Positions 42,145 through 55,206 of a stretch of 64,000 bases of DNA are shown piece by piece. Origin of the DNA: Dirofilaria immitis (lineage: Eukaryota; Nematoda; Chromadorea; Rhabditida; Onchocercidae); contig JAKNDB010000087.1 of assembly GCA_024305405.1 (NCBI GenBank), forward strand, positions 6,946,501 through 7,010,500, in the 5' to 3' direction. Position 1 is the first letter of the stretch, and each line of letters starts with the position of its first letter. A program made the position numbers and the translations under genes. Below the pieces are notes generated by a model. The model saw only the letters and a list, made by a program, of their open reading frames with translations. It was not told where the DNA came from and did no database searches.

Positions 42145-45100
42145 AATGATCTTTTATATTTAAACGTGGATATTCGTGTAAAAAATTGTTAATTTTAATA
42201 TTTGTTTCGTAGAATGTGTTACAAGACAATTTCTTCTTTGAGATATGACAGAGGACAAAAGTCGAAGAAGTGTTCATCACAGAAATGAAAATGATCCCGT
42301 GAAGGGCGGATTAATTTGAAGAATGGGAAATTTCAAATCCGATGCTTGTTGAATCATTCTCAAATTTTATTCTTTACACGCCCAAGTATCGGGAATGCAT
42401 GTCGATATGCTATTACAAAACTTTCCATTTTCTATAAATCTTTCCTATAAAACAATTTAGTCTATTCACAATAAAATTCTCTCTTATTTTAAATGAAAAA
42501 AATGAAAGATTTTTGGATTACCTGGAACGTCCCGAGACGAACCTATCTGCTTTCATGATTTAATGCAAAATGAAGTTTAAAAATTGTCATGTTTTCAACA
42601 TAAATAGTTTTGATAAAACATAACTAAAGAACAAAAGGCATACGATGATATAAGTAATGGGAACTAGGTAATTGCACCATTAACAGCGGTTTTTTTAAGA
42701 ATTTTAAGCATCGCGAACTTTCCATCAATTAAAAATGAATTTTCTGCTCTAGAAACTGCTAACTTACTGAAATAAACAATTTTTAAAATTTTGCCTTAGA
42801 CGTCGGTCTCGATACGTTTGTGACATTTACATTTTTCGCATAAATAGCTTCTTCCTTCTGTCCGAATTTTCAAATAAGCGAGTGGACATTTGGGTAATAT
42901 ATCAACAATAAGTGCACAAAAGTTTTGAATGTCGAGTGGTTACTATAACATTTTAGTGAATACTCAGCATTGAGGGATAAGTTTTGCAATTAACCATGCT
43001 TCTGCATTAATAATAGTAGAAAACTTATTGTTCTTTCATCGGATATGTTTGAATACATTTCGACGAATTAAATTGAATGGATCACTAGGTAGATTAATTA
43101 GAATGCTTGATTGCAGATATTTCTAGCTTTTTCTTGTTCTAGAGAAGTTATATTACAATTGCACGAGGATTTTATAATATTCGATTTAAAATGAATTAAA
43201 ATTATTATAATATCAGGAAATTGGATCAGATACATTGATTAATGAAAAAACTTATTAAAATCTTTGGTATTACATCATCGAAAACCAATTGCCTTCATTT
43301 TTGTTAAAAGAAACACGATAATGCATTTATATTATGCGATAGAAAGCAATTGCAAGTAAAAACTATTATATAGTTTCGAATGAAATTAATGTCCCATAAT
43401 ACTATCGTAAGTAATAAAAGCAGTTACAATAAGTTATCACTGATATGGTGGAGACTAACTATATTTTAGCGTTTTCATCATTAGGCTGTTAATTCATTTT
43501 GTTTGAAATTATTTTTATGCAAATCAACAATGATACCGGTGTCAACTTCTTCAAAACTTGAAGCAATGACATAAACAATTTTTTACTTTATTTTCGTAGT
43601 ACATTATATCAACATTTTATTTATTGAATTATGCCTTATCTAGTTATCAATCCAATTTGCAATATATGATAAAAGAATAAATTCTATTGAATGATTTATT
43701 TAATTTGAATTATATGACTACGAGAATGCATACTGACAAAAATTTGATCTCGTGATTTGATAACAATCCGATAGTGATGAGAAATGAATTGAGAGCTATT
43801 GATGGTTAATAAATAAGATTAACTACTGAAACAGTGCTCTTAATTGAAATTTTCATATTCGTTTTTTCAATTCGCAAACAGGCAATATCATATGTGAATG
43901 CAGATATTCTTGTGTTGTTGATCAATTAAAGCTGCAAGAAATAACTGTTGATATTTTTTTATTGTTGAAGAGGCTTGTTAAAGTATTTGTGAGTAATTAT
44001 AATAATTATTTAAGTTGATATACCGTAAATATTAGCTTATATGTTCATTACAAATAATCACAACTTGATAATATTTAGTTAGTACCGATGCTGCATGATA
44101 ATGCTAGATATCAATGACAAATTGGTATCTTCTGACTTTGTCTTTGTTGATTATTGAAAGATAATAATCAGATTTTATTGCCAAATTAAATATTATTTTA
44201 TTGATTTTAATTTGCTTGATATTCAGTTTTTTTATATTATCTCTGTCATTTTCATTATAACTTTATATTAATGATTCAATAACTTTATTAATTTTAATTC
44301 AGTTCTATAAGCTGTATGAAAATATTTACTCATTCTGGTTCTAGCAGAGAATTTACTATTTTGGAATTCAGAAGAAATAGCGACGGAAATCATAAATGAC
44401 TGTAATAGTCTCAGTGAACAGCACTGATTGAAATTTTATTGCTTGGCCAAGTAGGGAAAAAGAACATAAGGAGTGTAGTAGACTAGTAGACTAACGAGTA
44501 ATCTTGAAAATTTTATTACCCCTTCTTTCATGAAGCCAAGAAAATCAACATCAATGGCAATGTGCGATGTTGATATTGTATCAATGCAGATGATTTTATT
44601 GATAGGGAAGTTAAAAGCAATTGCTCGTCCAAGAATACTGCTTAAAAATTCAGAATGGTTCAAAAGCATTCTGCATTAAAAGTTCGATGAATTTCTTTAT
44701 AATGTGAGATAGGCACAAATGACTATTCTGAATAATATAAAAGAAATTTTATTGTCTATAATAATTCCTTCATCATCTCTGAATTCATTTAAGTATTCAA
44801 AATGGAGAATGGGTGAACTGTGATTCATGAAATAGTTATATTATTCTATTAATTCTACTTTCCCTAATTTTCGTTTTTATTTTTAATTTACTTGTACAAT
44901 TCTTTTAAGTATTTTTATTAAGATCAGATAGGAAAAAAATGCATCAAAGATTGCTGATTCAATTATATAATATTTCGAAGACATTTGAAGCTTTTGCACA
45001 TATAAATAATCTTATATAATAAATATTGTGACGTTACAAATATTTACTAGAGCAACAATATTGCGTAAAGAAAATATACAGGTATTCTTAATTAGAAGCT

Positions 45101-48100
45101 TATTTTTTCATTTCCATGAAAATAACGAAAAAAATGTAATAATAATATTTACGCATTTATTTGATTCACAGTGTTTTCAAATCACAAATTTCATCTCTAA
45201 TGCAGAATAGTTTTGTATTTTTACATATTTTATAAAATAAAAAAAAAGGTAACAATGACAAAAAAGGTAATAATGACCAAATTTCTAATTAAAGTTATTC
45301 CTAATTAAAAGTTCATTTCCATGAAATGAAAAAGTAATAATGATATTTGTAAATGCTTATTATTTAAACATGAAAAAGCGTTTCTTTCTGTATTCCCAGC
45401 ATTATATTTAACAAATGAAGCTTAGAAGTTTGATGCTGCTGTAAATTAAGCAAGCATACGAAGTTGAGCCATTCAAGCATCTGCTATATCATCGTTCTGA
45501 ATAAAATCCTTCTAAAATGCTAGAAAAAAATTGTGCCAAATGGAAGAACTTCTGCAGAGAACTAAATATTTAAAAAAAAAAAAAACAGCAATATTTACTA
45601 CACTTATTGCTTGCTTTCATCAGAATTTCTATTTTCACTTGATAAATAATCACATCAGTAATCGAGAATGCGCCTAAGAATATTTTTGCAGAGTGCCTAA
45701 ATCTTGTTCCAGTCCAAAAGATTTGTTCTTTTTTCTAGCTTAAATCCTTCTATAATATTTTACTAACAAATGTATAATATATCGAAAATCAAAGCATCTG
45801 TATTTCAGTTATATGAATTAGACTACTAATAGATGCAAGAATGTTGATTTATGAAGTGCAAACTTCTTTTCGAATGAAATATTTGAGAGCTATTGCTTCT
45901 GCTTTTCTGATGAAAGAAAATTGCTATAATTTTATTTTCCCCTTGGAATATCCTTTCCAGTTTAAAAACCAATTTATTTTGATTTTTCTAAACTACGGCA
46001 AGGAATATTTATCAATCAAAGCAAGAATTTGCGGATTTTTTTATTTCGATTATGAGACCACAGTTTATTTTTCAATAATAGTGGGTTTTGGAAGATTATT
46101 CTGACAAATGGAACTCAGACACGTCCAAATCTTTTATCTATAAATGTGTATATATTAAAAGGCCTTATCTATATATATAGATTTTTAAATAAACACCAAA
46201 TCCCAAAATTTCATTTGCAGAAGAAGCAAAGAAAAAACCATAATCCCCTTTTTGAGACCTGGATTTGTTGTTTTATTTGAATTAAAAATGAGAAAAAAAT
46301 AGAACAGCAATTACAGTTTTAGATGTCTTGGCTGGTCATTAATCTTAAAGTTTAAAAAACTTCTTTAAGTTTTATATTCGCCTCGAGGAATGGAAAATGC
46401 AAAACTATGAGTTTCGATTATTTAAAAGTTGTGTAAGGTTTGATTTCTCAATTGGATGTTTGATTTCTCAATTGAATAACAAACAATGAAGTTTGTTCTG
46501 AAGTATATAGACTAGTTTTCTAGCTGTATTTTAAAATTTAGTGGAGATTTTTAGTTTTTCTGCCTTTTAATTTATCATAAAAAATTTGAAAAATAAATAA
46601 ATAAACGAAATTCTGAAAAATAAAAAGTATTGCTCTTCTTTTTCAGCTACAAAAACCTATTTCTCTGCAGTTGTAATATATCATTTTTAAACCTTTGTTA
46701 TGACACTTCTTTATTCCTAAATAATCCTCTCTCACAATCATGTGCAGATTGCATTTTAAAGAAGAGGGAAATATTAATAGACTATTCAAACTGGGGATAA
46801 GTTGGATGAAATAATAATTCTGTTGCTTATACGAACGTAAATGTTAATGACCTGAAGGAAACGAATGAATATAATTTAAGAGAAAATTTGAACTGAAAAT
46901 GAATTCGTTTCACTAAACATATTCATGATAGTGAAAACTTCCATTTACGATAGAAATCTATTGAGCAAAAAATGCGCAGTTAAAAAATTGACAAATATAC
47001 TACAATTTTGTTTTTGGAATATTCTTTAAATTTTTGAAAAATTCAAGTTAATATCCAAAAGATATTTTAAATATATAAAGATACTACAATAATTATTGCT
47101 TTTATAAATTTCAGAGCTTGCAGAAAAACAGCTAGAAATCCGACGGATAGATACCACAAGACTTTTGAAGAAAATTTTCTGCATCCCAAAAACTTTTTAT
47201 ATTATTTCTAAAACTTCTTTGACTTATTATTGCGTTGTTGTTAGCAATCAATCGAAGAGATGAAGAATGAAGTCACACTTAAGGGTTTTTAAAGGACTTT
47301 CTTCAAGTGCTTCGATCGTATAATTGTTCAATCCATATTCGATATTCGAAAATTTTAGAATTTACTTATCTTTTTTCGTTCAAGAAAAAAAATGAAAGTG
47401 AAATAACTGAAAAAGATAATGAATATAAGCTGCGAATGAATAATTTAAAAAGTATGCATAGCGATAATATCTTTTCTATGTATTTAAAGAGTAAAATCCA
47501 CTTACATGCATGAAGTAAATAGAGAGTTAAGAGGAAGAAGTTTAATATTTTTTGCATAATTTCATAATACCAAGATAGCGATATTGGCAAATAAACACGC
47601 CCAAATGATGATGATGCAGACAGAAGCCTGGTTAAACATCTTGACCACTAAACCCTTCATTCGTTCTTTCATTTTATCCAACCTTATCTCCGGAATCTAA
47701 TTAACTAAATATTTTTTCCACTATTTTCAAAGGAAAAAACAAATTGCTCTATTATTGTTCCGAAAAAATAAAACTAAAATCAATTAAAAATTCTATAGAA
47801 ACGGTATAGTTTCAATTTCCTGACAGGTCTTTTTTCCTTTCCAAAATCCATTGAATTTTAGAGTCAGTTGTCTCATAAAGTTTTTTATGCTATCTCATAA
47901 AATTTTATTCCTGCTATTTAGTTCCTATTTACTAGAAATAAATATCTTGCAAAGAAGATAACAAAAATAAACAAAATAATTAAAGAATTCGAGAATGATT
48001 AATATACAAACGTTACAATTATCTTTAGATTAGCCTAATCATTCTCTTTATTTCTGCTGTATTTTTGTAAGATATTCATCATAATTTAATGACATTTTAT

Positions 48101-48790
48101 TGATCTCACTAGTGACATCGAATATCACGTAATGAATATTTTCATTCGAAAATTTTTTATTTTCATTTTCGTCATCAGAATGAAAATTATATTAAGCTTC
48201 AAAAGATAATTTTGTATCGAAGAAAAAGTTTTCATAACTATTTAAAATTCACGTTTCATCATTTCTTTTTTCTTTCCTAAAGCTTTTTATCTCACAAGTT
48301 TTTCCATTTGTAACTTAGTTTAAAATGTTTCTTCTTTGATGTACTACTTCATATTCTAATTCCTCTGATGAAATTAAAAAGACCATGAAATATTGTATTT
48401 ATAGCCTTGGAATTTTGATACTTAAAGTCTTAGCTAAGGCATAGATTTAATTCATAATAACCACCGTAAGGATCTTTCATTCCAAATTAAATGAATGCTT
48501 TATTAATAAATATCTTACTGGCATTATAGAAACATGTCGTTTTATCGATCCAATATTTTGCCATTATTATTGAAATTGCAATAACATTTTAAATTCATTA
48601 ATAAGTCTAAAGTTGCATCTTTGCTGCATTTTATAGCTTCAATAAGCTCCTTTCATGTCTCTTTATCTATAAATACTCATAGGTGAAATGAGCTTTATCT
48701 CTTGATTTAACATTGTTTTAGAATTTTGATTGCATAATTTGCATAAGTTATTATTCTCGCAATAGAATTTGAGTGCACTATTACATTATC
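42145..48790. other. Long AT-rich stretch, no secure gene
   Basis: About 6.6 kb. The two longest frames (44669-44436 minus, 77 codons; 45841-46104 plus, 87 codons) have no family signature and no spliced partners I can join. One possible first exon is listed separately at 47592-47696. A tandem GTTTGATTTCTCAATTG(G/A)A doublet sits at about 46438-46478. Confidence 0.5.
47592..47696 (-). CDS. Possible isolated exon of an unknown membrane protein
   Basis: Bounded by an acceptor-like TTAATTAG and a donor-like TTG|GTATTA on the minus strand, it reads KMKERMKGLVVKMFNQASV followed by a hydrophobic CIIIIWACLFANIAIL. It looks like a start (ATG, basic residues, membrane helix) but I could not join it to any downstream exon. 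It may be chance. Confidence 0.25.
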
Positions 48791-48792
48791 AA

Positions 48793-51700
48793 ATGTCATC
48801 TGAAGACGACGAAGTGTTATTAGCAGTACATATCAAAACAATTATCATTTTGGTACTTTGTGCTGCGGGAATTAATGGACACATCATTTCAATTTATTTA
48901 CTCTATTCAATGATTAGTCCGAATAATTTATTCTTAATTGGCATGTCCTGGTATGTTTTCATTCTTTTTAAACATTTTTATCTAATAAAGAAAGATACGA
49001 AAACAGAATAAAATACAGCAAGGAGAAGAAAATTTTATCTATTAAAATTAAATTATGGCTCTTACTTTCTCCTTTTGCTTTTGCTATTTTTTATTTCTAG
49101 AGGTATAAATATTATGAATTAAATATGCAAAAATTACTCCTTGCTTTCCATATTCATATATTAAAAAGAAGTGTACCAGGAGATGGATTAAATTTATCAA
49201 ATATAATCTAACGTTGATCTTATAAATAAATACTTTGTAAAATGATATAATTTATGCATTATTATCCAGACTAATAATATCAACTTCAAAATAAAAGAAT
49301 TTATTATTATACAAAATTTAATAATGTCGATTTGTAACCAACAGGTAGGATTAACCTTTTTCATACCATCAATTTTATATTAAAATTAGAGTTTTATTAT
49401 TCCAAAATTTAAGATTAAGAATTTTTCTTCATTTTCTATTGATCATTTGTTTAATCCGTGACAAAAGCAAATGATAATCTACAAATGATCTGATTTCCTT
49501 TTATGAAACGAAGAATAGTAATATCGATTTAGCAGCAAATTCAAGATTTATCATAATATTTGAATTTAGCACTCTTCTTACTGTTGCTAGAATTTATCGC
49601 TAAGAAACTACTGAATGAAAAAAACTGAAACTGATATCGAATTCCTTCAACTATATGACCATTACGCCTTTATATAGTGATGATGCAGATAAGAATAAAA
49701 TGCTTTGGAAAGGTATCATCGTCTAAAAATATTTTGACTTTAAAAAATTCGTAAAACTTAAATAAATTTGAAATAATCTAGACGGAAAATAGTTTATATT
49801 GGCTTTGTTTTTCTGAAATACATATTTCTTTCATCTGATCCTTACATGAAATATATTACGCGTGATGTGCATTAAATTATTAATTGAAATTCTATAACAA
49901 AAATTATTTTAATTGCACTCAATTACTCAAAACAATGCAACATCCCCTTTATGTTTTAATTTAGATAAATTTTGCACAATTTTTGGCAGAATTTGACGTG
50001 AAATCTTTTTGAGAATGAAGAATAACAATATATATTTGTTTCCTCCTTCGTATTTATTGAGAATATTGCATTTCTTTTATTGAACTTTATCAGTTACTTT
50101 ATATTTTTTAAATAAACTTTCTGGCATTAGCGGATTCTGAACGAAAACATATTAGTATGACTATTTACATTTCTGTTTATATAATTAGTATTTACTACTA
50201 ATATAACTATTTACATTTCTATTTGCTTAATTAGAAAGTATGAAAAAAGAAGTCCAAATCAAAGATCATTTTCAAATGTACATCTAACAGATAAAATTAA
50301 TAATAATAGACTTTTAGAAATACATTTTCATCTAAATTTCTAATATCACAGCTCAGATTGTTTAGCTAATAGACATGAAATTTTTATGTAATTAGTAAGA
50401 ACATAATTTCGAAAAAATTTTTGGAACTTTTAATTAGTTTAGCAAATTAGTGAGAGTTATGAAGCATATTAAGTGCACAGTTTGGAGTTAACTAAAAGTG
50501 ATAAAAATTTTAAAAATACTAAATTTTTTAAAATTACTAAATTTTTCAATTTCTTAATTTTCAAACTTTTTGACAAAAATTTCAAGATCAAAATCTTGTC
50601 ATCAGTTCATAGTGATGATGGATTTGATGACAATTATTAATTATGAAAAATATCTTTAGCATAGCTAGATCTTTCAAAATTAAATTATTTTTTAGGATTT
50701 TAGTAGAATTATTTGATTTTTCATTAATTTCGATTTAGATTTGAATTTTTTAGTACTCAAGTTGCATTATGTGCAAATTTCTTCTACTCCAGCTTATTCA
50801 AATATCTCAGTGATGTGCTTTGCATATCACAACTTTGGTCTCATGCATGGGTAACCACACTACTGGTATGTGCTTTTAATTCAAAAATTTTTTATCTTAT
50901 TGTCGATTATACATGCCTCCAGACTTTATCGAAATCGAAAGACTTGAAATGAAGTTATTAAGTTTTCATCCTTCGGTTCATATCAAATGAAATTTAATGG
51001 GAATTGTTTTCATCGTTATGACTTTGCATTATAAGTTTTTTTGCGATATTAACAACGAAGAGAATTAAATTGAAAATGATTCGGCTAACAAAATCAAATA
51101 AATTGAATTAAATCATATCACCTTTTGATGATTTAAATTTAATATTCTGGTTAAATTTTATTGAATTCAGCTGATCGAATTCTGATTATGAAATTGATAT
51201 ATATAATTTCAATAAACAAAATCCTCTCTCTTTAAAAATTTCCTTTTTCCAATTTTCTTTAATATTATAGCATAATGTGATGCTATGACATTGGTATCGA
51301 CCGGTAATACTTATGAAAGTTAATTATAAGATCAATTAAAAATCTATCTTTTGCTGATGATAAAAGTAAAAGCTTAAAGAATAAGAAATGAAAAATTAAA
51401 TTCTTAATATTTTTCTCTAAGCATTGCAGGTATCGGTAAATGCATCGGTGGTGGTTCATATGAGCGGCGTTTTTCACGTGGTTACATTATCGATCGTTCG
51501 TTTTATCTCACTCAATCAAGTCCTTAAAATAAAATCTAGCGAGCCTTGGTTTAGCTACAATGTTAGTTTTTCAAAAGAATTCTTACAAATCTTTTTACAA
51601 TAGCATGCATGGTGACAAAGATAGAAATTAGTTATTGAAGTTAAACTACTGCTTTAATTCATAGATGGAGAAGTTATTGTTTTTCTAATTAAACAATTGT

Positions 51701-53188
51701 TGATAAACAAATTTTATAGAAATGTTTGCGCACCATAGTACTAATCAACATCGGTGCCATTTTGCTCTGCACACCATTCTTTTTCAATTCCGAAGTTCGC
51801 AAAGTATCATCACACGACGAATGCTCCTCGCGATATCCGTACAAAAGCAATCTTACCGCGCACGAGCTTAGCTTCACCATCCTTGCTAGCAATACTGTCT
51901 TTGGAAGAATAAACTTCGGCCTTCTAGGCACTATGTGCAAATTAATCCCATGCGCCATCATGATTGTGATGTCTGTGTTGCTGATTCAGAAGCTCCGTCA
52001 AATTCAGTTATTATCCGTCAGGTTTACGTCACGAATACGCGAGAAAAGACGTCGATGTATTACATATATCATTTTGGTATGTAAAGTTTTCATTTATATT
52101 GCATTACAATATTTTATATACAGAATATCCAAATCCACAGTTTATCTTCAATGAATTTTTCAAATTTTTTATGTCCTTGAAAAATTCCGAAATGTAAAAG
52201 ACGATGATATGTCACAATTCAAAATTTATTAAAATTCTGAAAAAAACCTTTGTACTGAATATTTTACAAGTGTAAACAGTCGAAAACATTTCAAAAAGAT
52301 AAGTTCTTACCCAGAATTTTCAAATTCTCTTAAAAATAGAATTACTAAAGCCATCAAATTTTTCACGTATATCTCGTTTCCAGTGAGGTTCTTTTAATTA
52401 TAAGCAAGAGGAATGAGCATTTTTCTAAATAAGAATATGATAAATATCTATTAGTTATCTTCACTTGTCTAGCAAATGATTAGATAGGGAAATATGGGAA
52501 AAAGTCAGGTAATAAAAATATGGGAAAAAATTCAGGTAATAATTGAAAATTGTGTAAAATTAACAGATTTTGTTTAATATGAATGGAAATTTTTTGAATA
52601 TTGCATCGATTGTTCACTTGAAATTTTGTTTACACTTTGTTTCGATCGATTGTTCACTTGAAATTTTGTTTACACTTGAAATGAACATAATAAGTTTAAA
52701 AAATCAGGAAGTCAAAAGAAAAGAATGGACAGACGATTGGATTGAGATTTTCATGCCAAACGAAGTAGTAGCCAAGTTTAATTCAAATTCAGTTTCAACA
52801 ATTTTAACGTTTAAAGGCGAGGTTTGATGAAAAAGGGAGGATAGAAAAAGAGAATATGAACTCGATAAAATTATAAATAATGAAAAAATCTGGTGATTGA
52901 TTATTGATTTAATTGAAAATCAGCAAGTGAAAAATAATTAATTTTATAGATAATTATGATAAATTTCGTGATCGTGGAGTTACCGCAAGGTATTATTTCG
53001 GTTTTGTCATCAGTGAAGGGAGCAAGCTTCGTAGTATCTGAATCATTGGGCGATTTATTCGATATTTTTTCATTGCTTAATTCTTGCATTACATTTGCTC
53101 TTTTTGTTCTATGAGTAAGTCGTATTCGAAATGCATTTGCTCAAGGATTGCTTCAATTCAGTCATGGATGTTTTTAGCAAGCTGTTAA
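48793..53188 (+). CDS. Rhodopsin-like peptide GPCR (nematode Srw/DMSR-like)
   Basis: Five exons. 48793-48950 gives the N-terminus and TM1 (IIILVLCAAGINGHIISIYL). 50754-50865 gives TM2 (TQVALCANFFYSSLFKYL) and SQLWSHAW. 51430-51561 gives TM3 (HVVTLSIVRFISLNQVLKIK) with R in the DRY position. 51720-52076 gives TM4, an extracellular loop (SHDECSSRYPYKSNLTAHE), and TM5 (CKLIPCAIMIVMSVLLIQKL) with a basic third intracellular loop. 52950-53188 gives TM6-TM7 (VIVELPQGIISVLSS ... LLNSCITFALF). The spacing fits the nematode FMRFamide/myosuppressin-receptor-like group (Pfam Srw). The classical NPxxY is replaced by NSCITFALF. The tail reads on as CSMSKSYSK only if the T5 run at 53101-53105 has one more T; as written it stops three residues after FALF. 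Ligand unknown. I start at ATG 48793; an upstream in-frame TTG is not used. Confidence 0.8.
52606..52676. repeat. Direct repeat, about 32 bp, two copies
   Basis: TCGATTGTTCACTTGAAATT... through TTTACACTT occurs at 52606-52637 and again at 52645-52676, in the last intron of the GPCR gene. Confidence 0.9.
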
Positions 53189-55200
53189 TAGGTTTGTTTT
53201 TAATTTTTTTTGTTTTTAATGCTATTTCAGCCATTATATTTGAGAAAAATCTCCAAGAGGAAAATTTTTTTGAAAATTTTCGGTAGTTTTTTAAATTGTA
53301 ATAGAAAATATGCCATGAATAAGAGATTCATTATCATTCACAACTGCGATATGCATCAAATTATACTTAGGAATTCCAATTAAACAAGAATGAGGTTAAT
53401 TATCTTTAGCTCTTTAGGGAGGACCCTGTAAATAGCTATTTGAAAAAATCATTCTTTTAGGGTCTTGTAAATAGCTATGTCAAAGATCACTCGCTTTTAG
53501 TATTCCCTAACGATACACATACAAAACATAATGCAAAAACTGCATTCTTTATTGGTGAACTTTTCGAAAAACTTTTGTTTACTTTCCGAAAAAATTCGTT
53601 CGAAAATTCCATAATGTTTTGAGCAATCAAATTACAGTTTTCCAAAACATATTATTCAAAAAGATTTTTCAACTAATTCAGATAGATTTTACAGCATATT
53701 TCATGGAAAAATCAAGAAAACTAAGCTTACCTCATTTTTCATAGCATCTTTATAAAAAAAAATGTATGTGAGGTTTTAATTTCTCATTTAATCACTGTAA
53801 ATTTGCAGATTGGACCTTATTTCAGCGTTGGTTAGAAAAAGTAATTCATTTAATGCATATCTCAATATGCAAACTGGAAGTGATTTCGGATAAGGAAACA
53901 TCTCAAGATGGCAGAACGATAGTGTTTATAAATTCGATTGTATTTTTGTTACATATTTCAAAAGCTTATGATATTATCTTACGAATTTATATAATATGAA
54001 TTAAGCGAAATAATTTTTGGACTGAAGAATATTTTAGATTAGAATCTTTCCTGTCAATATGACGATATCTTTCAGTGATAATGCGATTTTTAATTAACTT
54101 TGTATTTTTTATGAAAAATGAAATACTTGACTATGACAACATGGTTATTCGACGATATCAAGAAAAACAGTCTAAATTTTCTGACATTCACAGGTGAAGA
54201 TGCTTTTTATTCAAGGAAGGTAACTGGCAGAAACAAGTCTCGAATGACGCGACTTGTCGAGATGTACAGTCCTTCGTTTATTTTCTTATACTTTTAACAG
54301 CTGTTATTGTTTGTGTTTATTATTTGAAGAATAATTAAATCTTATTTGGAACTTTATTTCATCGAGGCTGATATCTCTTGAATAAATACGATATTAAAAT
54401 GTATTGAAGTAAAACGTCACTGAAATCCATAGACAAAATCTCTGTAACTTGTTTTTAGATAAACTAAACAATTTCATTAGCAAACATAACTGATTACCAA
54501 CATTTTTATTCTTATTTTAATTGGGATTTTTTCAGTATATCCCGCTCTACGTTATTGCTCAGATGCTCAGAATAGTTAAATTTTGGATCAAAACCAGACT
54601 TCTTCTTTATCAAGTCAAACTTATTCTGTCATACAAATAACGTCTTCCAGTTAGTCTTCTTTCTTGGGTCAAGCAGGAACAAAAACAGGATAACTTTTCT
54701 TTCTTTCATATAATAATCACTCTTGACAACAACTATTGAAATGATGCATGCAGTTTATTTCATTTCAAAATAGTATTCAGTATTATTCAGTGAACTTTTT
54801 CTTGCCTGTTTAACAAAAATAGCTCGAAAAATAAAGAGAAATGAAATGATTCATCACGATTGTTGCATGGACATGGTGATAAATCAATGTCAGGTAATGA
54901 AGTCATCTAGCCACACATATCCAATTTAATTTCTTGAAAAAACTTGTGACGTCAGAAATCATTATATTCATTAGCTCAATTAATTTTTGTTTTATTTGAA
55001 GTTCCTATTATTGATTCATCACTAATTTGAAGCATTTTAAAAGTTACATCACATTTTAATTCTACTTACCCATTGCCACTTCAAAATATCGATCTATTAT
55101 TGGAAGGCAGAGAGATACTACTTAACCATTCTTTTCCGATTGACAAAAATTGAGCAATATTTTATGTCAGCGGAAGAAATGCACATTTCTCAATGGCTTT
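53189..55200. other. Convergent intergenic gap, no gene recognised
   Basis: Lies between the 3' ends of the GPCR (plus) and lipid phosphatase (minus) genes. There is an imperfect direct repeat around TGTAAATAGCTAT (53428-53480). No coding signal seen. Confidence 0.55.
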
Positions 55201-55206
55201 AATAAT

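Noticed and set aside
44436..46104. Open frames of 77 and 87 codons as further bacterial fragments
   Set aside because: No recognisable family pattern; length alone is not enough in this composition.
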